From: Kingdonia uniflora
Lineage: Eukaryota; Streptophyta; Magnoliopsida; Ranunculales; Circaeasteraceae
DNA length: 64,000 bases
Reading direction: 5' to 3'
NCBI GenBank assembly: GCA_014058105.1
Contig: JACGCM010002537.1
Span: forward strand, 868,001 to 932,000
The notes under the pieces were generated by a model. It did no database searches, was not told where the DNA came from, and worked only from the letters and a program-made list of their open reading frames with translations. Position numbers and translations under genes: made by a program. Shown piece by piece: positions 38,411-50,400 of this stretch; the first letter of the stretch is position 1; the number at the start of each line of letters is the position of its first letter.

Positions 38411-38888
38411 TTGATAGAGCCTCTAGTGTTAGCTAAACACCAAAATGTGAAACACAGATACAAACAAAATCTGCACATACCCTACTCTTCTTGTACATGT
38501 ACATGCAGTTCATTGTGCAAGTTGAAGGTTATTAATGGTGAACTTAATGAGAGAATCATGAGTTATTAGGGTTGTTAGTACAAAGTGAGAGAGCCAATAA
38601 GAAGATTTAGGGATTTTTGGAGCTTAAGTTTGTATAGTGTCTACATGCTGTGGATCATGTGCATAGGTACCACATTTCTGATTGAACCTAGTCATGGTGG
38701 AAACAAACCTATATGTTTTAATAAGCAACAAGTCTAACATGTTTCTTTGGTAACTGTAATTAGTAGGATTTGAGTCCATCTTCTTTGAGATTCTCAACAT
38801 ATTTTTTATTCAAGCTTGCCTGAATTAATTGTTATTAGTTTTCCCATTTTCCGTTTTTGGTAAGCAAACCTCTATTACATTACCAATT

Positions 38889-38950
38889 GAGGCTTGGTTA
38901 GTTGGTAGGGCTAGCGCTTGGAAAACTAAGAGGTCATGAGATTTGCCAAC
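38889..38950 (+). repeat. tRNA-derived SINE head
   Basis: TTGGTTAGTTGGTAGGGCTA is a box A region; AAGAGGTCATGAGATTTGCC is a degenerate box B region. Same family as the minus-strand copy at 15900-16020. Confidence 0.55.
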
Positions 38951-39601
38951 CCTGTAATAATGTTTTTAGACCAATGAAGTTTTGTGCAACGGTTAGGAAC
39001 TACGCCTCACGGAGTACAGCTTCAGGAATCAAACCACCACCAAACGCTGGCCAACAACCACTACTAATTTTGCTAACTTAAACGAAAATAGCTTCTAGAG
39101 TACAGAGCCTTAAGAATCGAATCACCGCCAACTTTGGCTACCCACTAATAATTATCCTGACTTAAATGAAACGTGTTGCGTGCAGGTTGTGGCGTTTGTA
39201 ACGGGTCCAAGAGAAGTGGCTGGCCGTGAAAAATTATGAACTTACTGAGCGCTCAGTGAGAAAGAATCTTTCACTAGAAATTATTATTCTGGCTTAAATG
39301 CACCATACAACTGTTGGGTTAGTAATAGACCTGAGGGCAGTGGTTGGCCGTGAAAAATTATAAACCTTCTCGAGGTTCAGTGAGAAAGATTTTTTCACTA
39401 GTAACTATTCTACTTAAATGTACCATACAACTGTTGGGTCAGTTATAGACACGAGGGCAGTGGTTGGTCGTGAATTTTTTTAAATGTGGTGACCGTTTCC
39501 TTCCAGTAAAAGAAAGATTCTCCCATTATAAATTATCTTAACTTAAACAGAATGCGTTAACATACAGGTTGTGGGCTCAGTAATAGGTGCCTCTAAGAGA
39601 G

Positions 39602-39954
39602 TGTTGAGATATATAGTTTCATATCCGACACATAAAGGCTTCCACCTCAAAATATAAGATCATGGAGCTACTCCTCTTATTGCCAATTGGTTTTGAGATG
39701 AACCTCACATTCTAATATGGTATCAGAGCGGGCAATTTTCTTTACGTGTCGGACCCAACAGCTCACGTGCTACTCCGCGTCACCAAAATATTCGTCCACT
39801 TGTTGAGCTCAAAAGTTATGCCACACGTGAGGGGGAATGTTAAGATATATAGTCCAACATCGGACACATGAAGCCTTGCACCTCAAAATATAAGATCCTG
39901 GGGCTACCCATCTCATTGCCAATTGGTTTTGAGATGGAACTTCCGGTTCTAATA
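39602..39954 (+). mobile_element. Complete TRIM element with 5-bp target duplication
   Basis: LTR 1 39602-39717 (TGTTGAGATATATAG...TCTAATA) and LTR 2 39838-39954 (TGTTAAGATATATAG...TCTAATA). Immediately after LTR 1 is a primer-binding site TGGTATCAGAGC (39718-39729), complementary to initiator tRNA-Met. A purine tract GTGAGGGGGAA precedes LTR 2. GAGAG flanks both sides (39597-39601, 39955-39959). Total 353 bp with no coding capacity, so it is a terminal-repeat retrotransposon in miniature, non-autonomous. Confidence 0.88.
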
Positions 39955-40314
39955 GAGAGTAATACTGGGGCGAGTAGTGACAAATTATAATCTTAATGAA
40001 CCTCTATTTTCTGAAAAGAAAAAAGCACCAGCTGGAATTACCCTGACTTAAACTGAACATATTACATACAGACTGTGGGCCTTTCATGGGCCCTGGTAGA
40101 GTAGTGGGGCCCTCTCATTGCCAATTGGTTTTGAGATGGAACCTCCGGTTCTAATAGAGAGTAATACTGGGGCGAGTAGTGACAAATTATAATCTCAATG
40201 AACCTCTATTTTTTGAAAAGAAAAAAACACCACTTGGAATTACCCTGAATTAAACTGAACATATTACATACAGACTATGGGTCTTTCATGGGCCCTGGCG
40301 GAGTAGTGGGCCGT
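39911..40314. repeat. 202-bp tandem duplication across the TRIM/SINE junction
   Basis: Units 39911-40112 and 40113-40314 both begin TCTCATTGCCAATTGG (TRIM LTR tail), run through the target duplication into the SINE body and end in GTAGTGGG(G)CC. It arose after the TRIM insertion. Confidence 0.85.
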
Positions 40315-40330
40315 GAGAGCTTCCCTGTCC

Positions 40331-41547
40331 AAAAAAGAAGGAAGAACTAATTTATAGATTTTTCTATATGAGATCGGAACTATTATGAAACTAATAAAAA
40401 TGGTTATTTATTTACTTTTTACCTTCAATATGTTCGTGACTATTTGTTGTTTGACTAAATAGGGTGGGCAAATTGGGACAAATTTAAGAGGATTTTGTAT
40501 GTGAAAAAAAATAGTAGAGAATGAGACAAACACCTTTATTGGTGATTAATTATTAACCTATATATAGCCTCACATAGGTTTGCTACTAATATTAAGTTTT
40601 TAGCATTGGCACTTGTTCAAAATTACATAAATTATTATTTTTGTTGATGGAGTTCTTGATTCTTAAATATAGACATATACCACTTTACCTTTATTTTTTC
40701 TTGTAAATTTTTTTCATTTTCCTAAGCTGTAAGTTGTTACTCCCCGGGATAATTATTGTATTTACATAATTATATGTACGTTTTCATGGAATATTTTTTA
40801 TTTATGTGAGAGGGAACTCCCTTTAATACATATCTTTCCATATGTAATATTTATTTATTTTGAACTTAATTCATATTAATAATTTTCGAAAGAAAGTAAA
40901 CTTAATTCATATTAATAATTTTCTAAAGAAGTCAGAATTTTTCATAAGTTCACTTGAAGTGCGTTTTTTTCTCATGCAAACGAAAAAGTTCAGGAAAATG
41001 ATACTTTATGTTACTGGTCTTAGGTATAGGAGACTGTCTTATGTTAGAATTTTTGAACCATGTTAAACTACATAATTTCAAAGGTTTTTTTTTTACCATA
41101 TACTAAATTAATGACTATATTATGACAACTTTTTTGAGTTTTTTGATTTTTTGACCATTACATATTGAAGCAGATCGTTGCAGTATTGGTGGGATAATAG
41201 AAGGGTAATCATGCCATGACCTCCATTTTGATTCTTCTTCTAGTGCCTTCATATAGATTAAAAAAAAAAATACTGCCATCATATATGAAATGTTTGTCAC
41301 ACTTTTTTAATCTACCAATAGTAAATGTGATGTAATTCCTCTTCCACGAGAATTTGATTCATGTTAATTTGTAATAGTACTTAACTAACCTAACTAGTTG
41401 TGCATATCCATGGACACTCCTTTTTTGAGCACTCCTTGCACTCATTCATTTCATTATGGCATATTTAAAGATAATTGATTATTTTTTCTTCTTATGGATA
41501 TGATCTCTTTAGCATTGAGATCATACTTGTAAAAAAATCAAATAAAG
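40331..41547. other. AT-rich intergenic, nothing recognised
   Basis: Between the SINE array and the copia 3' LTR. A short duplicated phrase (AACTTAATTCATATTAATAA, twice near 40862-40920) is the only structure seen. Confidence 0.5.
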
Positions 41548-41607
41548 TGCCCTTTGTATTAGATAATTATAAAAGATGTGTTACAGGGAAATATCCTCTA
41601 GGGATAT

Positions 41608-42026
41608 TGATCCAGGAGGATCTATGAAGTATCACTAATTTAGTGTCCTACTTCTTTTAAGAGTATTACTCTAATTTAGCAGTAGGAGTCCTATTGTAAC
41701 TAAGAACTTATAACCCTTATAAAAATGGTAAGGCTAGGCAAGTCCTATTGTAACTAGAAATTTGTAACCCTTATAAAATGGGCAAGGCTAGGCAAGTCCT
41801 ATTAGAACTAGAAGCTTGTAACCCTTATAAAAAGGGGCAAGGCTAGACAAGATTAGGTTGTGAGATCAATGGAAATTCTAGGAGAGAGACTTAGGGTTTG
41901 AGAAGAATTCGATTGTAATTGATTTCGATTAAGCAATTGAAGCTCTAAAGGAATTTTTCCCAACCAATTGGTTTGTTCTTCATACTTTTCTGCTAATTAA
42001 GGTTTCTCAATTCGTATTGTGGATTA
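41608..42026 (+). repeat. Gypsy 5' LTR with triplicated TATA module
   Basis: TGATCCAGGAGGATCT at the start, TTGTGGATTA at the end. Three tandem 54-bp units each hold AACCCTTATAAAA followed by GGCAAGGCTAG; TATAAAA at 41718, 41772 and 41826. Confidence 0.88.
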
Positions 42027-42064
42027 AGTGGTATAAGTTTTCCAATTACAATTCTCGGGGGTGA

Positions 42065-43180
42065 TTGTGGTTTATGGTCTCTGCACGTGACCGTCTCAAG
42101 CAAACGAAGGAGAAGCTAGTGAGTCCGTTGACGATTCACCGAAAACCTAACTCGAAGAAGAAGAACAATTTAGAGATGGCCGATTCCGAAGATCGACTCA
42201 CGACTTTGGAAACAAAAGTTTCCGACCTAACTACTACTCTAGGGGAGTTGGTAGAACAATTGTGTCTTACAAACCTCGGGAAGGCTTTCGCTTCGGTGAA
42301 ACAGCGAGGCCGCTCTTAACGGCGAGGCCGCTCGAGGAAGAAAAGAGTTCTGGAGGTGGATGGAGACGAGGGTACTGCAGAGATAGATAGCGATTCTAGT
42401 AATGTCGAATCCATCAAGGAGCGCTCGGGTATTGGTAAGTCAATGAATCCTATGCGTAATCTTCGTATTGACTTTAAGATTAAAATTTCAATTTTTTATG
42501 GTTTCCTCGATGTCGAGAAGTTGGATAATTGGTTAGATAGGTTAAAAATCTATTTTTCTGTTTACGAATATTCCAATGCTGAGAAAATTTATTTCTCTTC
42601 ATTGAAATTTACAAGTCATGCACTCACGTGGTGGAAGTCCTATCGGAAATGCCATGAAGTAGGAAGTTTGAGTTGAAAAGAATTCAAAGTGTTAATGAGG
42701 AAGCAATTCTATCCAATTGGGTTTGAACAAGAGCGATGGTACAAATGACACAATTTGAGCCAAAAGTTTGGGCAATCCATACAACAATTCACTACGGAGT
42801 TTCATAACCAAACGTTGATTTTGGATATTGATGTGGATGAGTATGAGGTTTTCATGAAATATACAGGGGGTTTATCAGAGTCCATTAAAAGAAAATTAAA
42901 GCTCTTTAATGTGAAAAATATAAAAGATACTACCGTTAAAGCAATTTCTATTGAAGGCAAGTAATTGAAGAGTGACAAGAAAGACAATAAGAGTAAGTCG
43001 GGGTACAAGTCTGGTTGGGAGAATGAGAATAAAGGGGAGTCCAAAGGAGAGCGGTCTTCATCCAAGGGGAATTACTGTAATCATTGTAAGGAAAATGGGC
43101 GCATTTCAGATAAGTGTTGGAAACTTCACCCGGAGCTTAGGCCGAAGGAGGAGAGGAGCAAGAAAGAGAAACGTACACTA
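42065..43180 (+). pseudogene. Gypsy gag remnant
   Basis: A retrotransposon gag domain around 42470-42960 (FYGFLDVEKLDNWLDRLK; HALTWWKSY), then a CCHC-type zinc knuckle at about 43070-43120 (CNHCKENGRISDKC, with the His replaced by Arg). Broken by stops at 42318, 42674 and 42962 among others. Confidence 0.8.
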
Positions 43181-43229
43181 GCCGTAACGATTGTGGATCT
43201 TCCAAATTTAGATAAGCCAAATCCTAAGC

Positions 43230-46200
43230 TTACTTTTATGTTCAAGCGACCTATAGCTATCGACGAGGCGAGTTGGGAAGAACTATTTCATGTTAGAATT
43301 CAAGTGAAGCAGAGCTTAGTCGAGGCCATCATTGATCTGGGTAGTTAGAAAAATTTAATTTCTGAGGTGGTGGTGAGGAAGATGGGTTTGGCTACTGTGG
43401 CTCATCCTAAGCCGTATGGTTTGGGTTGGATTAAGAAAGACGTAAAGTTGAAGATCACTAAGCAGTGCACGTTCAAGTTTGCGATTACTGAGAAGTTTCT
43501 TGACGAAGTGACATGTGAGGTGGTTCGGTTGGACGTGTATCAAGTCATCTTGGGTAGCTCTTATCTTTGAGACCAAAATACAATCCTTTACCGTAGAGCT
43601 CGCAAGTATCATCTTGTGAAGGAGGGGACGGAGTTTCATATCAATGCATGCAAGGAATATATCGCTACTAATAATTTAGTAACGGCAACTCAGGTGAAGA
43701 AGTTGGTTAATGCGAGCGACAAATTTGAATTGTTGTTGGTACGACCGGTTCAAGAGGGTTCGATGGCTAAGGTGTTGTCTACTTGGCAATATATCCTAAG
43801 CAACAAACCTATATGGGGAAGTTGCACGAGGAGTATGAAGACTTGTTTTGGGCATAGAAGGGATACCGCACAAGAGGGATGTGGAGCATGATATCACCTT
43901 GGTGAATGATAAGCCACTACCCAATATTAGGTTATATTGGACTTCTGTTACAGAGTCTGATGAGATCAAGAAACAGGTACAAGAACTCCTGGAACAAGGA
44001 GTTATTAATCCAAGTTGCTCACCTTGTAGTTTACCGGTGTTAATGGTGCAGAGGAAGGATGGGTCTTGGAGGATGTGTGTAGATTATCGGGCGCTAAACA
44101 AGATTACTGTGAAGAATCGTTATTTGCTTCCATTGATTGACGAGCTTTTAGATGAGTTACAGACCGCCCGGTTTTTTACCAAGTTGGATCTTAAGTCGGG
44201 TTACCATCAAGTTAGAATCTGGGAAAAAGATACTTGGAAGATAGCGTTAAATTCCAAACAAGGACTATTTGAGTGGTTGGTGGGTTATGCAATACTTTGG
44301 CGACGTTAATGCGGTTAATGAATGAGGTACTTTGTACTTTTATTGATGATTTTGTGATTGTGTATTTGGATGACATCTTAATATATAGTCGCACATGGGA
44401 AGAACACCTTGGGGATTTACGCAAAGTGTTGGGGGCGTTTTGCGTTCACAACAACTTTTTCTAAATGGGAGTGAGTTTGGGAAGAAGGAGCTAGTCTACT
44501 TGGGATTTATTGTTGGTGGTGGCGAGCTTAAGATCAATCCAGAGAAAGTCTCGGTTATTACTAATTAGCGTAGACCCCGTACAGTGATGGAAATGAAGAG
44601 TTTTATGGGTTCTTGACAGTACTTACGGAAGTTTATTCAGTAGTTTTCACAAATAGGCTCACCGTTACATTCCTTGACAAAGACTGGGGTACAGTTTGTG
44701 TGGGAAGAACACCATGAGAAGACTTTTCTTTTACAGAAGCGCTAGATTGCAGATACACCAGTGTCAGCGTTGCCCAATTTATAACGGCCTTTTGAGGTCG
44801 AGACAAATACGTTAGACTATGCATTGGGGGCGATTCTTATGTAGGATGGGAAGCTGGTTGCTTACCATTCTGAGATGTTTACAGGAGTTGTACGTAGTTA
44901 TCCTACTTACGAAAAGGAGTTCTAAGTATTATATCAATTAATAGAACATTGGCGGAGTTACTTATTAGGGAAGGAGGTTATGGTGCATTCCGATCACAAA
45001 CCATTACAGTTCTTATCTGTGCAGTCCAGGCTACAACAAGCTCTCCATATGAAGTAGATATCGCACCTACAACAGTTTACCTTATTGATCCAGTATAAGA
45101 AAAGAGTGGACAACAAAATGGCTGATATATTATCTCGACCCCCATTACCAACTATTTATACTTTGTTAGCAGCTATGCAAATACAACCTATTATTCCTTC
45201 TGATTACGCTACAGGGTATGACGATGACAAGGAGCTCAGTGTGATTCACAAAAGTTATTGTAAGGCAAAACATGCGAGTATATATTGAAGGGTGGTTTGA
45301 TTTACAAGGGCAGTCTACTATGTATTCCAGAGGGTGCAGACCATTTGAATTGGATTCGAGAGGCACATTATTACGGGGTTGAGAAGACTCTTTTGAATTA
45401 TCGGTGTTATATATATTGGCCAATGATACAGGTGGATGTTGCTCGTGTTGTTCGTGGTTGCGTGTTATGCAATACATCGAAACCTTCCAATCGGAAGATA
45501 GGACTGTACTTACCATAGCTAGTTCATAGTCGACCTTGGGAGAGCATTTCGATGAATTTTATGGGTGGTTTGCTCATGACCAGGTATAAGAATGACTATT
45601 TGTTTATGGTGATGTATCGATTCAGCAAGATGATTGTTCTTATTTCATGCCAGAAGACGGTCACCGAGGAAAGAGCAACGCGATTATTTTTTAGAGACGT
45701 CTGGAGGTATTTCGGGCTCCCTTCTTATATTATTTTAGATTGGGATAGCCGCTTTTTGGAGCATTTTTGGATATCACTATAGGGGATGATGGACACTAAG
45801 TTAAAGAGAAGTACCACTTTTCATCCGCAGACTGACGGACAAACAGAGGTAGTTAATCACACTTTGGTGCATTTATTATGGGGATTCTATTCTAAGCATC
45901 TTAAGACTTGGGATGAGATTTTACCGTATCTTCAGTTTGCGTTCAACCAGGCAATTTATGGTTCCACTTTGTAGTCTCCATTTGAAGTTTGTTTGGGGTA
46001 CTTGCCTTAAAGCCCTTTTGATTTGGCTTTTAGTCTTGGTGATAAGACGCTGTCAGGAAAGGAGGAAGAAGAACAAGTTAAAGCTCAACGTTTCATTGTG
46101 AGAATAAGCAAGGTTTATGAGGCAGTTGAAACGCGATTGAAGAAGACTCAAACGAAGTATAAGGCTCGACACGATAAATATCGGGTTGAGTATACTTTTC

Positions 46201-46400
46201 AAGAAGGCGACCTAGTTTTGTTGTATTTGGGTAAGGAACGGCTAAATGGGGAAGGTAAGAAGCTCAAGCCTATCCGTTATGGTCCATTTATGATACTCAA
46301 GAAGATTGGTGACAATGCATTCCAATTGAATTTTCCACCTTTCATGATGATATATTTGGTGATTAATGCCGAGCATTAAAAGCTGTTTGAGCTGTCTCTT
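43230..46400 (+). pseudogene. Gypsy pol remnant (protease, RT, RNase H, integrase)
   Basis: Protease: IIDLGS (about 43330) followed by a stop where a Gln is usual. RT: KDGSWRMCVDYRALNK (about 44057) and the catalytic IVYLDDILIYS (about 44355). RNase H: DYALGAIL (about 44815) and VHSDHKPLQFL (about 44985). Integrase: zinc-finger C..C pair (CVLCNTS, about 45470), catalytic core with FHPQTDGQTEVVN (about 45820). No chromodomain recognised. Many stops and shifts. Confidence 0.87.
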
Positions 46401-46663
46401 TTAAATGAAGACTCTGCAATCGATACTCGCCTACCGTCAGTTGACTTATGGATGGAAAGAGAACATCAGTTGTAAGAGGATGGTATTTTAGAGAAGAAAG
46501 TTCATACTACAAGATGGGGTAGTATTGAGTCATTCCGAGTTGGGAAAAAGGGTCAGCTACCTAGTAAGTTAAAGTGGTGCAACAGGGAAATAGGCATAAT
46601 CGTATTCCTACATCTCCAGTTCTAGCTTAAGCAGGAGGTCAAGGCTCCTAAAGGGGGGAGCCA

Positions 46664-47082
46664 TGATCCAGGAGGATCTATGAAGTATCACGAATTTACT
46701 GTCCTACTTCTATTTAGAGTATTACTCTAATTTAGCAATAAGAGTCCTATTATAAATAGGAACTTGTAACCCTTATAAAAGGGGCAAAGCTAGGCAAGTC
46801 CTATTGTAACTAGGAACTTGTAACCCTTATAAAAGGGGCAAGGCTAGGCAAGTTCTATTGGAACTAGGAACTTGTAACCCTTATAAAAAGAGGCAAGGCT
46901 AGGCAAGATTTGGATGTGAGATCAATGGAAATTCTAGGAGATAGACTTAGGGTTTGAAAGAAATTCGATTGTAATTGATTTCGATTAAGCAATTGAAGAT
47001 CTAAAAAGATTTTTCCCAACCAATTGGTTTGTTCTTCGTACTTTTCTGCTAATTAGGGTTTCTCAATTTGCATTGTGGATTA
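46664..47082 (+). repeat. Gypsy 3' LTR with triplicated TATA module
   Basis: Same length and layout as the 5' LTR, with scattered differences; TATAAAA motifs at about 46774, 46828 and 46882, again 54 bases apart. Confidence 0.88.
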
Positions 47083-47440
47083 TATATTAATAGGAGATTT
47101 CTTTAAAATTTAGTGTTTATGGGCTTGGGTTAGGAGTTTTTGGGATACCCTAAACCCAGTTTGGGCGGGCCCTAGCCGACTGGTTCCTAACACTCCCCCT
47201 TGGGAGGTCCCTCGTCTAGACGACTTGCCTCGTCAAAACTTCTGCTGGTAAAACCCCTTTGGGCAAAAAGTTATGTTAGGAAAGTGTATAATCCTATGTC
47301 CAAGAAAGGTGGTAGGTGGGTATAGCGTTGCCTCATCAAAACCTTTAGCCAGTAAAACCCCTTGGGAAAAAATGTGTTATAAGGAAAAAGAGTACAACAC
47401 GTATGCGCCTGCGTCAGGTGGAAAATCCTCCCTCTGAAGT

Positions 47441-50400
47441 CTATCTCCTAGAGATGTGTCGCCTTGAGACATCAAAGAATACAAACTTCGCATGCCTATT
47501 CCATGTACCAATTTCTTGAATGTAGGGTATGCAAGAGCTTTCGTGAATATATCTGCTATTTGCCTGCTGAATGTACTTGAACGATATCAACTTCATTCGC
47601 CTTCTGTAATTCATGAGTATAGAAGAACTTTGGTGAAATATGTTTGATTCGCTTGATAAAGCCTCCTCTGAGTTAAGTTGTACATGTAATATTGTCTTCA
47701 TAGAGAGTGGTAAAGGGTCCTTTAAAACATAATCTAATCTGCAATTTCTGTTGATGTGATTCACCATGGAGCGCAACCAAAAGCATTCTCTGCCAGCTTT
47801 GTAGAGTGCGAGAATCTCTGCATGGCTCGATGATGTAACAACCATCATCTGCTTCACCGATCTCCATGAAATCGCCATATTACCAAACAAAAACACATAG
47901 TTCGACCGAGATTGGCCTTTATGTAGGTCTGACAAATATCGTACGTTGGTGTATCCTATCGATTCACGTTTACCACATTTTTGGTAGAATAGAGCAAAGT
48001 CTATTGTGCCTTTCAAATACCGCAGAATGTGCTTGATCCTATTCCAGTGCCTTTGGGTAGGAGCAAAACTATTTCAAGCCAAATAATTCACTGCGAATGA
48101 GATATTAGGTCTAGTGCACCCGGCTAAGTATAGCAAAGCTTCGATTGCTCCTAGATATGGCTCCTCGAGATCCCTAGGAGTTTCTCCCCCTCATCTGAAG
48201 GGTGAAAGTGGTCTTTATCCACATCCAAGTGGTAGACTACCATATGCGTCTTAGCATTGTGTGTTGCATCCATACCAAAATGTTTAAGAATCTGTTCGGT
48301 ATATGTCGCCTAGTGGACGAGAATGCCACTACCAATGTGCTTGATCTACAAATCGAGACAAAACTTGGTTTTCTCGACGTCTTTTATTTCAAATTCTTTC
48401 TTAAGATATTCGGGGGAACTCGTGATCTCCCCCAGAGGTCTAATGATGTTCAGATCATCGACGTACACTGCAATAATAGCAAACCCAATTATGTTCTCTT
48501 GATGAAAATGCTTGGGCATATATGATTATTTGTGAAGCCCTCGGCTTCCAAATATTTAGTCAACCTATTGTGTTACAGGAGCCCTAATTGCTTGAAACAG
48601 TATAGTGAATTATATAATTTTATTACGTACACACTTCGTGTGTTGGGCTTTATTGCTTTCGGAAGCTTGTACCCCTCGGGCAGCTTCATATAGATGTCCA
48701 TATTTAGTTTTCCATATAGATAAGCGGTAACTACATTCATAAGACGCATGTCCAGATTATCTTCGACAACTGATTAAGTAGCAGAACGTTATAATGTCTA
48801 TAACTGGAGAATATGTTTCATCGTAATCAATGTTAGGTCTTTGTGAGAAGATCTAGGCAACTACGTATCCATGCGAATACCCATTTATAACTGGCAGACT
48901 TTATGACATCATGTCTACGGACATTCTGTCCGAACACTTCACATTTTGCTAGCGAGCTGTGCTCACTTGGATCGCAGATTCCAACTTTGGCCAATCTTTA
49001 CGGTTATGACACTCATCAACCGTAAGGGGTTATAGATCGCCATCCTCGATGGCGAGCACAACATTGATTGTGAATACATCGTCGATATCTACTTTTGAAC
49101 GATCCCAAGATGTACCATTAGAGATATAATTGATCGAGATCTCTCTGTTATCATAGCTATGTGCCTCGCCGAGCTTGTATGGTAATGTATCAACTAGTCA
49201 TGTAGCTACAGTAGCCCTATCCATGGGTGGTTCCATTCCCGATGAACCATATTTGATTCCAGTTTTTGTTGCTTCTCTGAAGATGGTTCTTTGTCCTTAG
49301 GAAGACATCCATGGGGTCTCTTGACATTTTATTCATTTACAGGAGGCACGGTAGTTCCTTTCAGAACCTTCAGCCATACAGGAGCATTATTTGTAGGTAC
49401 ATGCCCCTTGATCACTTTAGCAGCGTCTTTAAACGTATCAGGCAGTTCATTGGCGACCTGCTGTAAGTAAAGTATCCGTTGGACTTTGTTGTCACTCTGT
49501 TTAGTAACTAGATCTAAATGAGACAACGATGGTGTTTCCCAAGTTATCTTAGGAACTTTCACAATATTATATGTCTTATCTTCCCCTAATGTCGAGATAA
49601 CCGTTTCATCGAAGTAATAGTGAGCTAATCTCATAGTAAAGACATCACCTATAGTGGGTTTTAAGTATCGAATAATAAATGGTAAATCATAACCCACATA
49701 TATACCATGGCGGCGTTGGGATCCCATTTTTGGCGTTGCGAAGGTGTGACTGGCATCTACACAATACATCCAAAAATACGTAAATAGGCAACATTGAGTT
49801 CCAACCCAGTGACTAGTTGCTTTGGGGAAAGCTATTGATTTGTGCTTAGACGAATCTTAATCAGTGCTCTGGCGTGTAAAAATGCATGTCCCTAAGTAGT
49901 TGTTAGAAGCTGTGATCGTTTGATTAGGTTCTTTGCCATACAATTTTGGGTATGGACATGAGGTACCGAATGCTTTACATCTATCCCATTAGCGGTACAA
50001 TAATCATCAAATGCACTGGAGGTAAACTCACCTATGCCGTCAAGTCGGATCGACTTGATCAGGTATTCTGAATAATTTGTGTAAGAAGTTGTGGAAATGT
50101 TGTATTCCTAGATGATAAGAGGCAAACGTGTGACCATCTCAAAGAGGCGTAAATTATGATAAAAAACTGAAATAGGCCACCATATGGATGGATAGGTCCA
50201 CATATGTCTCCATATATGCGCCGGAGAAAGGCTGGAGACTCTGACGCCATCTTGGTCATGCTAGGATAGGTAATGATCCCTGAGAACATGCATTACAAGG
50301 ATAATCTCGTAGTACACAGATCTTTTCTTTAGTCAAAGATTGTTCGGAGGAACTGTTGACAATCTTCCTCATCATCCGAGAGCCTGGATGTCCCAAACCA

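Larger units (their letters stand above)
38966..40330 (+). repeat. Tandem array of SINE bodies
   Basis: A tRNA-like head (GTGCAACGGTTAGGAACTA at about 38976) is followed by at least five body copies, each with an ACTTAAA(T/C) start, a GTTGTGG/CTGTTGGG middle and a GTGAAAAATTAT or GACAAATTATAA end; starts near 39161, 39292, 39412, 39540 and 40030, plus a duplicated one. Spacing of the early units is about 120-130 bases. Body words match the solitary SINE at 14757-14935. One copy carries the TRIM element. Confidence 0.65.
41608..47082 (+). mobile_element. Ty3/gypsy LTR retrotransposon, degenerate
   Basis: 5475 bp with two LTRs of identical length (419 bp). The domain order gag, protease, RT, RNase H, integrase marks it as Ty3/gypsy. 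A primer site resembling TGGTATCAGAGC (TGGTATAAG, 42029) follows LTR 1, and a purine tract AAAGGGGGGAG precedes LTR 2. Flanks GATAT (41603-41607) and TATAT (47083-47087) are a 5-bp target duplication with one change. Numerous in-frame stops, so it is not autonomous. Confidence 0.9.

Noticed and set aside
39718..39729. Autonomous copia element primed at this TGGTATCAGAGC site
   Set aside because: Only about 120 bases lie between the LTRs and there is no coding capacity; it is a TRIM.
38966..40330. CRISPR-like array
   Set aside because: Repeats are long, diverged and contiguous SINE bodies in plant DNA; no spacer/repeat alternation.
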